This document shows, one piece after another, positions 22,556-36,089 of a DNA stretch of 64,000 nucleotides. The DNA is taken from positions 39,223,437 to 39,287,436 of the forward strand of contig NC_071334.1 in assembly GCF_027744825.2 (NCBI RefSeq). The letters are read 5' to 3'. The stretch is from Synchiropus splendidus. Lineage: Eukaryota > Chordata > Actinopteri > Syngnathiformes > Callionymidae. Below the pieces are notes generated by a model, which did no database searches, was not told the origin of the DNA, and saw only the letters and a list, made by a program, of their open reading frames with translations. Position numbers and translations under genes: made by a program. Numbering within the stretch: the stretch's first letter is position 1; every line of letters starts with the position of its first letter.

Positions 22556-25500
22556 AGGTGGGTTTCGGAACGCCAAACATAAAAGTGTTAATGACTTTCG
22601 AAAAACACTTCAGACAGCTTAGATTTGATGTGCACCTACTAGAAAGACCCTTTCTGCTATAGTGGGAGGTTAAAATTTCATGTTCTGAAGCTTCCCTGAA
22701 AAGTTATGGCACAATGCGTAAAAACGCTTTTCAGCCTGAGATAAGGTGGGTTTCGGAACGCCAAACATAAAAGTGTTAATGACTATCGAAAAACACTTCA
22801 GACTGCTAATATTTGATGTACAACTACTAGAAAGACCCTTTCTGCTATAGTGGGAGGTTAAAATTTCATGTTCTGAAGCTTCCCTGAAAAGTTATGGCAC
22901 AATGCACAAAAACGCTTTTCAGCCTGAGATAAGGTGGGTTTCGGAACGCCAAACATAAAAGTGTTAATAACTTTCGAAAAACACTTCAGACAGCTTAGAT
23001 TTGATGTGCACCTACTAGAAAGACCCTTTCTGCTATAGTGGGAGGTTAAAATTTCATGTTCTGAAGCTTCCCTGAAAAGTTATGCCACAATGCACAAAAA
23101 CGCTTTTCAGCCTGAGATAAGGTGGGTTTCGGAACGCCAAACATAAAAGTGTTGATAACTTTCGAAAAACACTTCCGACAGCTTAGATTTGATGTGCACC
23201 TACTAGAAAGACCCTTTCTGCTATAGTGGGAGGTTAAAATTTCATGTTCTGAAGCTTCCCTGGAAAGTTATGGCACAATGCACAAAAACGCTTTTTAGCC
23301 TGAGATAAGGTGGGTTTCGGAACGCCAAACATAAAAGTGTTGATAACTTTCGAAAAACACTTCAGACAGCTTAGATTTGATGTGCACCTACTAGAAAGAC
23401 CCTTTCTGCTATAGTGGGAGGTTAAAATTTCATGTTCTGAAGCTTCCCTGAAAAGTTATGGCACAATGCACAAAAACGCTTTTCAGCCTGAGATAAGGTG
23501 GGTTTCGGAACGCCAAACATAAAAGTGTTGATAACTTTCGAAAAACACTTCAGACAGCTTAGATTTGGTGTGCAACTACTAGAAAGACCCTTTCTGCTAT
23601 AGTGGGAGGTTAAAATTTCATGTTCTGAATCTTCCCTGAAAAGTTATGGCACAATGCACAAAAACGCTTTTCAGCCTGAGATAAGGTGGGTTTCGGAACG
23701 CCAAACATAAAAGTGTTGATAACTTTCGAAAAACACTTCAGACAGCATAGATTTGATGTGCACCTACTAGAAAGGCCCTTTCTGCTATAGTGGGAGGTTA
23801 AAATTTCATGTTCTGAAGCTTCCCTGAAAAGTTATGGCACAATGCGTAAAAACGCTTTTCAGCCTGAGATAAGGTGGGTTTCGGAACGCCAAACATAAAA
23901 GTGTTGATAACTTTCGAAAAACACTTCAGACAGCTTAGATTTAATGTGCAACTACTAGAAAGACCCTTTCTGCTATAGTGGGAGGCAATAATTTCATGTT
24001 CTGAAGCTTCCCTGAAAAGTTATGGCACAATGCACAAAAACGCTTTTCAGCCTGAGATAAGGTGGGTTTCGGAACGCCAAACATAAAAGTGTTGATAACT
24101 TTCGAAAAACACTTCAGACAGCTTAGATTTGATGTGCACCTACTAGAAAGACCCTTTCTGCTATAGTGGGAGGTTAAAATTTCATGTTCTGAAGCTTCCC
24201 TGAAAAGTTATGCCACAATGCACAAAAATGCTTTTCAGCCAGAGATAAGGTGGGTTTCGGAACGCCAATAATAGAAGTGTTGATAACTTTCGAAAAACAT
24301 TTCAGACAGCTTAGATTTGATGTGCAACTACTAGAAAGACCCTTTCTGCTATAGTGGGAGGTTAAAATTTCATGTTCTGAAGCTTCCCTGAAAAGTTATG
24401 GCACAATGCACAAAAACGCTTTTCAGCGTGAGATAAGGTGGGTTTCGGAACGCCAAACATAAAAGTGTTAATAACTTTCGAAAAACACTTCAGACAGCTA
24501 AGATTTTATATGCCACTACTAGAAAGACCCTTTCTGCTATAGTGGGAGGTTAAAATTTCATGTTCTGAAGCTTCCCTGAAAAGTTATGGCACAATGCGTA
24601 AAAACGCTTTTCAGCCTGAGATAAGGTGGGTTTCGGAACGCCAAACATAAAAGTGTTAATGACTATCGAAAAACACTTCAGACTGCTAATATTTGATGTA
24701 CAACTACTAGAAAGACCCTTTCTGCTATAGTGGGAGGTTAAAATTTCATGTTCTGAAGCTTCCCTGAAAAGTTATGGCACAATGCACAAAAACGCTTTTC
24801 AGCCTGAGATAAGGTGGGTTTCGGAACGCCAAACATAAAAGTGTTGATAACTTTCGAAAAACACTTCAGACAGCTTAGATTTGATGTGCAACTACTAGAA
24901 AGACCCTTTCTGCTATAGTGGGAGGTTAAAATTTCATGTTCTGAAGCTTCCCTGAAAAGTTATGGCACAATGCACAAAAACGCTTTTCAGCCTGAGATAA
25001 GGTGGGTTTCGGAATGCCAAACATAAAAGTGTTGATAACTTTCGAAAAACACTTCAGACAGCTTAGATTTGATGTGCAACTACTAGAAAGACCCTTTATG
25101 CTATAGTGGGAGGTTAAAATTTCATGTTCTGAAGCTTCCCTGAAAAGTTATGCCACAATGCACAAAAACGCTTTTCAGCCTGAGATAAGGTGGGTTTCGG
25201 AACGCCAAACATAAAAGTGTTGATAACTTTCGAAAAACACTTCCGACAGCTTAGATTTGATGTGCACCTACTAGAAAGACCCTTTCTGCTATAGTGGGAG
25301 GTTAAAATTTCATGTTCTGAAGCTTCCCTGGAAAGTTATGGCACAATGCACAAAAACGCTTTTTAGCCTGAGATAAGGTGGGTTTCGGAACGCCAAACAT
25401 AAAAGTGTTGATAACTTTCGAAAAACACTTCAGACAGCTTAGATTTGATGTGCACCTACTAGAAAGACCCTTTCTGCTATAGTGGGAGGTTAAAATTTCA

Positions 25501-28500
25501 TGTTCTGAAGCTTCCCTGAAAAGTTATGGCACAATGCACAAAAACGCTTTACAGCCTGAGATAAGGTGGGTTTCGGAACGCCAAACATAAAAGTGTTGAT
25601 AACTTTCGAAAAACACTTCAGACAGCTTAGATTTGGTGTGCAACTACTAGAAAGACCCTTTCTGCTATAGTGGGAGGTTAAAATTTCATGTTCTGAATCT
25701 TCCCTGAAAAGTTATGGCACAATGCACAAAAACGCTTTTCAGCCTGAGATTAGGTGGGTTTCGGAACGCCAAACATAAAAGTGTTGATAACTTTCGAAAA
25801 ACACTTCAGACAGCATAGATTTGATGTGCACCTACTAGAAAGGCCCTTTCTGCTATAGTGGGAGGTTAAAATTTCATGTTCTGAAGCTTCCCTGAAAAGT
25901 TATGGCACAATGCGTAAAAACGCTTTTCAGCCTGAGATAAGGTGGGTTTCGGAACGCCAAACATAAAAGTGTTGATAACTTTCGAAAAACACATCAGACA
26001 GCTTAGATTTAATGTGCAACTACTAGAAAGACCATTTCTGCTATAGTGGGAGGCAATAATTTCATGTTCTGAAGCTTCCCTGAAAAGTTATGGCACAATG
26101 CACAAAAACGCTTTTCAGCCTGAGATAAGGTGGGTTTCGGAACGCCAAACATAAAAGTGTTGATAACTTTCGAAAAACACTTCAGACAGATTAGATTTGA
26201 TGTGCACCTACTAGAAAGACCCTTTCTGCTATAGTGGGAGGTTAAAATTTCATGTTCTGAAGCTTCCTTGAAAAGTTATGCCACAATGCACAAAAATGCT
26301 TTTCAGCCAGAGATAAGGTGGGTTTCGGAACGCCAATAATAGAAGTGTTGATAACTTTCGAAAAACATTTCAGACAGCTTAGATTTGATGTGCAACTACT
26401 AGAAAGACCCTTTCTGCTATAGTGGGAGGTTAAAATTTCATGTTCTGAAGCTTCCCTGAAAAGTTATGGCACAATGCACAAAAACGCTTTTCAGCGTGAG
26501 ATAAGGTGGGTTTCGGAACGCCAAACATAAAAGTGTTAATAACTTTCGAAAAACACTTCAGACAGCTAAGATTTTATATGCCACTACTAGAAAGACCCTT
26601 TCTGCTATAGTGGGAGGTTAAAATTTCATGTTCTGAAGCTTCCCTGAAAAGTTATGGCACAATGCACAAAAACGCTTTTCAACCTGAGATAAGGTGGGTT
26701 TCGGAACGCCAAACATAAAAGTGTTGATAACTTTCGAAAAACACTTCAGACAGCTTAGATTTGATGTGTACCTACTAGAAAGGCCCTTTCTGCTATAGTG
26801 GGAGGTTAAAATTTCATGTTCTGAAGCTTCCCTGAAAAGTTATGGCACAATGCGTAAAAACGCTTTTCAGCCTGAGATAAGGTGGGTTTCGGAACGAAAA
26901 ACATAAAAGTGTTGATAACTTTCGAAAAACACTTCAGACAGCTTAGATTTAATGTGCAACTACTAGAAAGACCCTTTCTGCTATAGTGGGAGGCAATAAT
27001 TTCATGTTCTGAAGCTTCCCTGAAAAGTTATGCCACAATGCACAAAAATGCTTTTCAGCCAGAGATAAGGTGGGTTTCGGAACGCCAAAAATAAAAGTGT
27101 TGATAACTTTCGAAAAACATTTCAGACAGCTTAGATTTGATGTGCAACTACTAGAAAGACCCTTTCTGCTATAGTGGGAGGTTAAAATTTCATGTTCTGA
27201 AGCTTCCCTGAAAAGTTATGGCACAATGCACAAAAACGCTTTTCAGCGTGAGATAAGGTGGGTTTCGGAACGCCAAACATAAAAGTGTTAATAACTTTCG
27301 AAAAACACTTCAGACAGCTAAGATTTTATATGCCACTACTAGAAAGACCCTTTCTGCTATAGTGGGAGGTTAAAATTTCATGTTCTGAAGCTTCCCTGAA
27401 AAGTTATGGCACAATGCACAAAAACGCTTTTCAGCCTGAGATAAGGTGGGTTTCGGAACGCCAAACATAAAAGTGTTGATAACTTTCGAAAAACACTTCA
27501 GACAGCTTTGATTTGATGTGCAACTACTAGAAAGGCCCTTTCTGCTATAGTGGGAGGTTAAAATTTCATGTTCTGAAGCTTCCCTGAAAAGTTATGGCAC
27601 AATGCACAAAAACGCTTTTCAGCCTGAGATAAGGTGGGTTTCGGAACGCCAAACATAAAAGTGTTAATAACTTTCGAAAAACACTTCAGACAGCATAGAT
27701 TTGATGTGCACCTACTAGAAAGGCCCTTTCTGCTATAGTGGGAGGTTAAAATTTCATGTTCTGAAGCTTCCCTGAAAAGTTATGGCACAATGCACAAAAA
27801 TGCTTTTCAGCCAGAGATAAGGTGGGTTTCGGAACGCCAAAAATAAAAGTGTTGATAACTTTCGAAAAACACTTCAGACAGCTTAGATTTGATGTGCAAC
27901 TACTAGAAAGACCCTTTCTGCTATAGTGGGAGGTTAAAATTTCATGTTCTGAAGCTTCCCTGAAAAGTTATGGCACAATGCACAAAAACGCTTTTCAGCC
28001 TGAGATAAGGTGGGTTTCGGAACGCCAAACAAAAGTGTTGATAACTTTCGAAAAACACTTCAGACAGCTTAGATTTGATGTGCAACTACTAGAAAGACCC
28101 TTTCTGCTATAGTGGGAGGTTAAAATTTCATGTTCTGAAGCTTCCCTGAAAAGTTATGGCACAATGCACAAAAACGCTTTTCAGCCTGAGATAAGGTGGG
28201 TTTCGGAACGCCAAACATAAAAGTGTTAATAACTTTCGAAAAACACTTCAGACAGCATAGATTTGATGTGCACCTACTAGAAAGGCCCTTTCTGCTATAG
28301 TGGGAGGTTAAAATTTCATGTTCTGAAGCTTCCCTGAAAAGTTATGGCACAATGCACAAAAACGCTTTTCAGCGTGAGATAAGGTGGGTTTCGGAACGCC
28401 AAACATAAAAGTGTTAATAACTTTCGAAAAACACTTCAGACAGCTAAGATTTTATATGCCACTACTAGAAAGACCCTTTCTGCTATAGTGGGAGGTTAAA

Positions 28501-29885
28501 ATTTCATGTTCTGAAGCTTCCCTGAAAAGTTATGGCACAATGCGTAAAAACGCTTTTCAGCCTGAGATAAGGTGGGTTTCGGAACGCCAAACATAAAAGT
28601 GTTAATGACTATCGAAAAACACTTCAGACTGCTAATATTTGATGTACAACTACTAGAAAGACCCTTTCTGCTATAGTGGGAGGTTAAAATTTCATGTTCT
28701 GAAGCTTCCCTGAAAAGTTATGGCACAATGCACAAAAACGCTTTTCAGCCTGAGATAAGGTGGGTTTCGGAACGCCAAACATAAAAGTGTTGATAACTTT
28801 CGAAAAACACTTCAGACAGCTTAGATTTGATGTGCAACTACTAGAAAGACCCTTTCTGCTATAGTGGGAGGTTAAAATTTCATGTTCTGAAGCTTCCCTG
28901 AAAAGTTATGGCACAATGCACAAAAACGCTTTTCAGCCTGAGATAAGGTGGGTTTCGGAATGCCAAACATAAAAGTGTTGATAACTTTCGAAAAACACTT
29001 CAGACAGCTTAGATTTGATGTGTACCTACTAGAAAGGCCCTTTCTGCTATAGTGGGAGGTTAAAATTTCATGTTCTGAAGCTTCCCTGAAAAGTTATGGC
29101 ACAATGCGTAAAAACGCTTTTCAGCCTGAGATAAGGTGGGTTTCGGAACGCCAAACATAAAAGTGTTAATAACTATCGAAAAACACTTCAGACAGCTAAG
29201 ATTTTATGTGCAACTACTAGAAAGACCCTTTATGCTATAGTGGGAGGTTAAAATTTCATGTTCTGAAGCTTCCCTGAAAAGTTATGGCACAATGCACAAA
29301 AACGCTTTTCAGCCTGAGATAAGGTGGGTTTCGGAACGCCAAACATAAAAGTGTTAATAACTTTCGAAAAACACTTCAGACAGCTTAGATTTGATGTGCA
29401 CCTACTAGAAAGACCCTTTCTGCTATAGTGGGAGGTTAAAATTTCATGTTCTGAAGCTTCCCTGAAAAGTTATGCCACAATGCACAAAAACGCTTTTCAG
29501 CCTGAGATAAGGTGGGTTTCGGAACGCCAAACATAAAAGTGTTGATAACTTTCGAAAAACACTTCCGACAGCTTAGATTTGATGTGCACCTACTAGAAAG
29601 ACCCTTTCTGCTATAGTGGGAGGTTAAAATTTCATGTTCTGAAGCTTCCCTGGAAAGTTATGGCACAATGCACAAAAACGCTTTTTAGCCTGAGATAAGG
29701 TGGGTTTCGGAACGCCAAACATAAAAGTGTTGATAACTTTCGAAAAACACTTCAGACAGCTTAGATTTGATGTGCACCTACTAGAAAGACCCTTTCTGCT
29801 ATAGTGGGAGGTTAAAATTTCATGTTCTGAAGCTTCCCTGAAAAGTTGTGGCACAATGCACAAAAACGCTTTTCAGCCTGAGATA
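22556..29885. repeat. 39-monomer segmental duplication, copy 2
   Basis: Near-identical copy of 13536-20863. Private differences seen here include TTTACAGCC near 25549, ACATCAGAC near 25991, GACAGATTAG near 26186, CTTCCTTG near 26265, CGAAAAACATAAAAG near 26895 and GTTGTGG at 29845. Upstream of 22556 and downstream of 29885 the two regions carry different subtype orders, so the duplication edges are sharp to within a monomer. Confidence 0.9.
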
Positions 29886-30898
29886 AGGTGGGTTTCGGAA
29901 CGCCAAACATAAAAGTGTTGATAACTTTCGAAAAACACTTCAGACAGCTTAGATTTGGTGTGCAACTACTAGAAAGACCCTTTCTGCTATAGTGGGAGGT
30001 TAAAATTTCATGTTCTGAATCTTCCCTGAAAAGTTATGGCACAATGCACAAAAACGCTTTTCAGCCTGAGATAAGGTGGGTTTCGGAACGCCAAACATAA
30101 AAGTGTTGATAACTTTCGAAAAACACTTCAGACAGCATAGATTTGATGTGCACCTACTAGAAAGGCCCTTTCTGCTATAGTGGGAGGTTAAAATTTCATG
30201 TTCTGAAGCTTCCCTGAAAAGTTATGGCACAATGCGTAAAAACGCTTTTCAGCCTGAGATAAGGTGGGTTTCGGAACGCCAAACATAAAAGTGTTGATAA
30301 CTTTCGAAAAACACTTCAGACAGCTTAGATTTAATGTGCAACTACTAGAAAGACCCTTTCTGCTATAGTGGGAGGCAATAATTTCATGTTCTGAAGCTTC
30401 CCTGAAAAGTTATGGCACAATGCACAAAAACGCTTTTCAGCCTGAGATAAGGTGGGTTTCGGAACGCCAAACATAAAAGTGTTGATAACTTTCGAAAAAC
30501 ACTTCAGACAGCTTAGATTTGATGTGCACCTACTAGAAAGACCCTTTCTGCTATAGTGGGAGGTTAAAATTTCATGTTCTGAAGCTTCCCTGAAAAGTTA
30601 TGCCACAATGCACAAAAATGCTTTTCAGCCAGAGATAAGGTGGGTTTCGGAACGCCAATAATAGAAGTGTTGATAACTTTCGAAAAACATTTCAGACAGC
30701 TTAGATTTGATGTGCAACTACTAGAAAGACCCTTTCTGCTATAGTGGGAGGTTAAAATTTCATGTTCTGAAGCTTCCCTGAAAAGTTATGGCACAATGCA
30801 CAAAAACGCTTTTCAGCGTGAGATAAGGTGGGTTTCGGAACGCCAAACATAAAAGTGTTAATAACTTTCGAAAAACACTTCAGACAGCTAAGATTTTA
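22932..30898. repeat. 34-monomer recurrence (6390 bp offset)
   Basis: About 22932-24508 is repeated at about 29322-30898. The ATTTGGTG unit with CTGAATCTTCC at 23624 recurs at 30014, 6390 bp later (34 monomers less 2 bp), followed by the ATAGATTTG, GGCAATAATT and CCAATAATAGAAG units in the same order. The match stops inside the unit that begins at 30826, where TTATATGCC becomes TTATGTGCAAC. Confidence 0.85.
28008..28193. repeat. 186-bp monomer, copy of the 18986 deletion unit
   Basis: Carries the same 2-bp loss in CCAAACAAAAG (28025-28035) as the unit at 18986. It lies 9022 bp downstream, as expected for the 48-monomer offset. Confidence 0.9.
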
Positions 30899-31013
30899 TG
30901 TGCAACTACTAGAAAGACCCTTTATGCTATAGTGGGAGGTTAAAATTTCATGTTCTGAAGCTTCCCTGAAAAGTTATGGCACAATGCACAAAAACGCTTT
31001 TCAGCCTGAGATA
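30826..31013. repeat. Hybrid monomer at a block junction
   Basis: The left part is the TAATAACTTTCG plus CTAAGATTTTAT type, normally followed by ATGCCACTAC. The right part instead reads GTGCAACTAC...CCTTTATGC, which is the tail of the TATCG subtype. The switch lies between about 30868 and 30900, at the end of the 34-monomer recurrence. Confidence 0.8.
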
Positions 31014-31201
31014 AGGTGGGTTTCGGAACGCCAAACATAAAAGTGTTAATAACTTTCGAAAAACACTTCAGACAGCTTAGATTTGATGTGCACCTACTAG
31101 AAAGACCCTTTCTGCTATAGTGGGAGGTTAAAATTTCATGTTCTGAAGCTTCCCTGAAAAGTTATGCCACAATGCACAAAAACGCTTTTCAGCCTGAGAT
31201 A

Positions 31202-31389
31202 AGGTGGGTTTCGGAACGCCAAACATAAAAGTGTTGATAACTTTCGAAAAACACTTCCGACAGCTTAGATTTGATGTGCACCTACTAGAAAGACCCTTTC
31301 TGCTATAGTGGGAGGTTAAAATTTCATGTTCTGAAGCTTCCCTGGAAAGTTATGCCACAATGCACAAAAATGCTTTTCAGCCAGAGATA
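31202..31389. repeat. Hybrid monomer entering the 32-monomer-offset copy
   Basis: It begins as the TTCCGAC unit with CTGGAAAG, which elsewhere in the middle domain continues GTTATGGCAC...CTTTTTAGCC. Here it continues GTTATGCCAC...AAATGCTTTTCAGCCAGAG, the tail of another subtype. The switch is just after about 31345. Confidence 0.8.
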
Positions 31390-32893
31390 AGGTGGGTTTC
31401 GGAACGCCAAACATAAAAGTGTTGATAACTTTCGAAAAACACTTCAGACAGCTTAGATTTGATGTGCACCTACTAGAAAGACCCTTTCTGCTATAGTGGG
31501 AGGTTAAAATTTCATGTTCTGAAGCTTCCCTGAAAAGTTATGGCACAATGCACAAAAACGCTTTTCAGCCTGAGATAAGGTGGGTTTCGGAACGCCAAAC
31601 ATAAAAGTGTTGATAACTTTCGAAAAACACTTCAGACAGCTTAGATTTGGTGTGCAACTACTAGAAAGACCCTTTCTGCTATAGTGGGAGGTTAAAATTT
31701 CATGTTCTGAATCTTCCCTGAAAAGTTATGGCACAATGCACAAAAACGCTTTTCAGCCTGAGATTAGGTGGGTTTCGGAACGCCAAACATAAAAGTGTTG
31801 ATAACTTTCGAAAAACACTTCAGACAGCATAGATTTGATGTGCACCTACTAGAAAGGCCCTTTCTGCTATAGTGGGAGGTTAAAATTTCATGTTCTGAAG
31901 CTTCCCTGAAAAGTTATGGCACAATGCGTAAAAACGCTTTTCAGCCTGAGATAAGGTGGGTTTCGGAACGCCAAACATAAAAGTGTTGATAACTTTCGAA
32001 AAACACTTCAGACAGCTTAGATTTAATGTGCAACTACTAGAAAGACCCTTTCTGCTATAGTGGGAGGCAATAATTTCATGTTCTGAAGCTTCCCTGAAAA
32101 GTTATGGCACAATGCACAAAAACGCTTTTCAGCCTGAGATAAGGTGGGTTTCGGAACGCCAAACATAAAAGTGTTGATAACTTTCGAAAAACACTTCAGA
32201 CAGCTTAGATTTGATGTGCACCTACTAGAAAGACCCTTTCTGCTATAGTGGGAGGTTAAAATTTCATGTTCTGAAGCTTCCCTGAAAAGTTATGCCACAA
32301 TGCACAAAAATGCTTTTCAGCCAGAGATAAGGTGGGTTTCGGAACGCCAATAATAGAAGTGTTGATAACTTTCGAAAAACATTTCAGACAGCTTAGATTT
32401 GATGTGCAACTACTAGAAAGACCCTTTCTGCTATAGTGGGAGGTTAAAATTTCATGTTCTGAAGCTTCCCTGAAAAGTTATGGCACAATGCACAAAAACG
32501 CTTTTCAGCGTGAGATAAGGTGGGTTTCGGTACGCCAAACATAAAAGTGTTAATAACTTTCGAAAAACACTTCAGACAGCTAAGATTTTATATGCCACTA
32601 CTAGAAAGACCCTTTCTGCTATAGTGGGAGGTTAAAATTTCATGTTCTGAAGCTTCCCTGAAAAGTTATGGCACAATGCACAAAAACGCTTTTCAACCTG
32701 AGATAAGGTGGGTTTCGGAACGCCAAACATAAAAGTGTTGATAACTTTCGAAAAACACTTCAGACAGCTTAGATTTGATGTGTACCTACTAGAAAGGCCC
32801 TTTCTGCTATAGTGGGAGGTTAAAATTTCATGTTCTGAAGCTTCCCTGAAAAGTTATGGCACAATGCGTAAAAACGCTTTTCAGCCTGAGATA
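31390..32893. repeat. 8-monomer block copied from the 25.4-26.9 kb segment (or its 16.4-kb equivalent)
   Basis: Units 31390-32893 match 25376-26879 in order. AGATTAGG at 31761 pairs with 25747, 6014 bp away (32 monomers less 2 bp). The same order also occurs from 16356 in duplication copy 1. Both ends are bounded by hybrid monomers (31202 and 32894), as expected for a conversion tract or an inserted block. Confidence 0.8.
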
Positions 32894-33081
32894 AGGTGGG
32901 TTTCGGAACGCCAAACATAAAAGTGTTGATAACTTTCGAAAAACACTTCAGACAGCTAAGATTTTATGTGCAACTACTAGAAAGACCCTTTATGCTATAG
33001 TGGGAGGTTAAAATTTCATGTTCTGAAGCTTCCCTGAAAAGTTATGGCACAATGCACAAAAACGCTTTTCAGCCTGAGATA
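32894..33081. repeat. Hybrid monomer leaving the copied block
   Basis: The 5' part (GTTGATAACTTTCG) is the type that normally precedes GGCAATAATT units. The 3' part (CTAAGATTTTATGTGCAAC with CCTTTATGC) belongs to the TATCG subtype. It marks the right end of the 31390-32893 block. Confidence 0.75.
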
Positions 33082-35713
33082 AGGTGGGTTTCGGAACGCC
33101 AAACATAAAAGTGTTAATAACTTTCGAAAAACACTTCAGACAGCTTAGATTTGATGTGCACCTACTAGAAAGACCCTTTCTGCTATAGTGGGAGGTTAAA
33201 ATTACATGTTCTGAAGCTTCCCTGAAAAGTTATGCCACAATGCACAAAAACGCTTTTCAGCCTGAGATAAGGTGGGTTTCGGAACGCCAAACATAAAAGT
33301 GTTGATAACTTTCGAAAAACACTTCAGACAGCTTAGATTTAATGTGCAACTACTAGAAAGACCCTTTCTGCTATAGTGGGAGGCAATAATTTCATGTTCT
33401 GAAGCTTCCCTGAAAAGTTATGGCACAATGCACAAAAACGCTTTTCAGCCTGAGATAAGGTGGGTTTCGGAACGCCAAACATAAAAGTGTTAATAACTTT
33501 CGAAAAACACTTCAGACAGCTTAGATTTGATGTGCACCTACTAGAAAGACCCTTTCTGCTATAGTGGGAGGTTAAAATTTCATGTTCTGAAGCTTCCCTG
33601 AAAAGTTATGGCACAATGCACAAAAACGCTTTTCAGCCTGAGATAAGGTGGGTTTCGGAACGCCAAACATAAAAGTGTTAATAACTTTCGAAAAACACTT
33701 CAGACAGCTTAGATTTGATGTGCACCTACTAGAAAGACCCTTTCTGCTATAGTGGGAGGTTAAAATTTCATGTTCTGAAGCTTCCCTGAAAAGTTATGGC
33801 ACAATGCACAAAAACGCTTTTCAACCTGAGATAAGGTGGGTTTCGGAACGCCAAACATAAAAGTGTTGATAACTTTCGAAAAACACTTCAGACAGCTTAG
33901 ATTTGATGTGTACCTACTAGAAAGGCCCTTTCTGCTATAGTGGGAGGTTAAAATTTCATGTTCTGAAGCTTCCCTGAAAAGTTATGGCACAATGCGTAAA
34001 AACGCTTTTCAGCCTGAGATAAGGTGGGTTTCGGAACGCCAAACATAAAAGTGTTGATAACTTTCGAAAAACACTTCAGACAGCTTAGATTTAATGTGCA
34101 ACTACTAGAAAGACCCTTTCTGCTATAGTGGGAGGCAATAATTTCATGTTCTGAAGCTTCCCTGAAAAGTTATGCCACAATGCACAAAAATGCTTTTCAG
34201 CCAGAGATAAGGTGGGTTTCGGAACGCCAAAAATAAAAGTGTTGATAACTTTCGAAAAACATTTCAGACAGCTTAGATTTGATGTGCAACTACTAGAAAG
34301 ACCCTTTCTGCTATAGTGGGAGGTTAAAATTTCATGTTCTGAAGCTTCCCTGAAAAGTTATGGCACAATGCACAAAAACGCTTTTCAGCGTGAGATAAGG
34401 TGGGTTTCGGAACGCCAAACATAAAAGTGTTAATAACTTTCGAAAAACACTTCAGACAGCTAAGATTTTATATGCCACTACTAGAAAGACCCTTTCTGCT
34501 ATAGTGGGAGGTTAAAATTTCATGTTCTGAAGCTTCCCTGAAAAGTTATGGCACAATGCACAAAAACGCTTTTCAGCCTGAGATAAGGTGGGTTTCGGAA
34601 CGCCAAACATAAAAGTGTTGATAACTTTCGAAAAACACTTCAGACAGCTTTGATTTGATGTGCAACTACTAGAAAGGCCCTTTCTGCTATAGTGGGAGGT
34701 TAAAATTTCATGTTCTGAAGCTTCCCTGAAAAGTTATGGCACAATGCACAAAAACGCTTTTCAGCCTGAGATAAGGTGGGTTTCGGAACGCCAAACATAA
34801 AAGTGTTAATAACTTTCGAAAAACACTTCAGACAGCATAGATTTGATGTGCACCTACTAGAAAGGCCCTTTCTGCTATAGTGGGAGGTTAAAATTTCATG
34901 TTCTGAAGCTTCCCTGAAAAGTTATGGCACAATGCGTAAAAACGCTTTTCAGCCTGAGATAAGGTGGGTTTCGGAACGCCAAACATAAAAGTGTTGATAA
35001 CTTTCGAAAAACACTTCAGACAGCTTAGATTTGATGTGCACCTACTAGAAAGACCCTTTCTGCTATAGTGGGGGGTTAAAATTTCATGTTCTGAAGCTTC
35101 CCTGAAAAGTTATGCCACAATGCACAAAAATGCTTTTCAGCCAGAGATAAGGTGGGTTTCGGAACGCCAAAAATAAAAGTGTTGATAACTTTCGAAAAAC
35201 ATTTCAGACAGCTTAGATTTGATGTGCAACTACTAGAAAGACCCTTTCTGCTATAGTGGGAGGTTAAAATTTCATGTTCTGAAGCTTCCCTGAAAAGTTA
35301 TGGCACAATGCACAAAAACGCTTTTCAGCCTGAGATAAGGTGGGTTTCGGAACGCCAAACATAAAAGTGTTGATAACTTTCGAAAAACACTTCAGACAGC
35401 TTAGATTTGATGTGCACCTACTAGAAAGACCCTTTCTGCTATAGTGGGAGGTTAAAATTTCATGTTCTGAAGCTTCCCTGAAAAGTTATGGCACAATGCA
35501 CAAAAACGCTTTTCAGCCTGAGATAAGGTGGGTTTCGGAACGCCAAACATAAAAGTGTTAATAACTTTCGAAAAACACTTCAGACAGCATAGATTTGATG
35601 TGCACCTACTAGAAAGGCCCTTTCTGCTATAGTGGGAGGTTAAAATTTCATGTTCTGAAGCTTCCCTGAAAAGTTATGGCACAATGCGTAAAAACGCTTT
35701 TCAGCCTGAGATA

Positions 35714-36089
35714 AGGTGGGTTTCGGAACGCCAAACATAAAAGTGTTGATAACTTTCGAAAAACACTTCAGACAGCTTAGATTTGATGTGCAACTACTAG
35801 AAAGACCCTTTCTGCTATAGTGGGAGGCAATAATTTCATGTTCTGAAGCTTCCCTGAAAAGTTATGGCACAATGCACAAAAACGCTTTTCAGCCTGAGAT
35901 AAGGTGGGTTTCGGAACGCCAAACATAAAAGTGTTGATAACTTTCGAAAAACACTTCAGACAGCTTAGATTTGATGTGCAACTACTAGAAAGACCCTTTC
36001 TGCTATAGTGGGAGGCAATAATTTCATGTTCTGAAGCTTCCCTGAAAAGTTATGGCACAATGCACAAAAACGCTTTTCAGCCTGAGATA
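35714..36089. repeat. Two adjacent identical GGCAATAATT monomers
   Basis: Units 35714-35901 and 35902-36089 read the same over all 188 bp, both with GGAGGCAATAATTTC in place of GGAGGTTAAAATTTC. This is the last occurrence of the GGCAATAATT subtype that I see, and it sits near the middle/right domain border. Confidence 0.85.

Noticed and set aside
29624..29863. 79-codon open frame on the minus strand
   Set aside because: Same situation: an A to G change at 29848 turns a stop into a sense codon, the start is TTG, and it ends at the same satellite stop as the frame at 17222. The similarity of the two products reflects shared repeat sequence, not a gene family.
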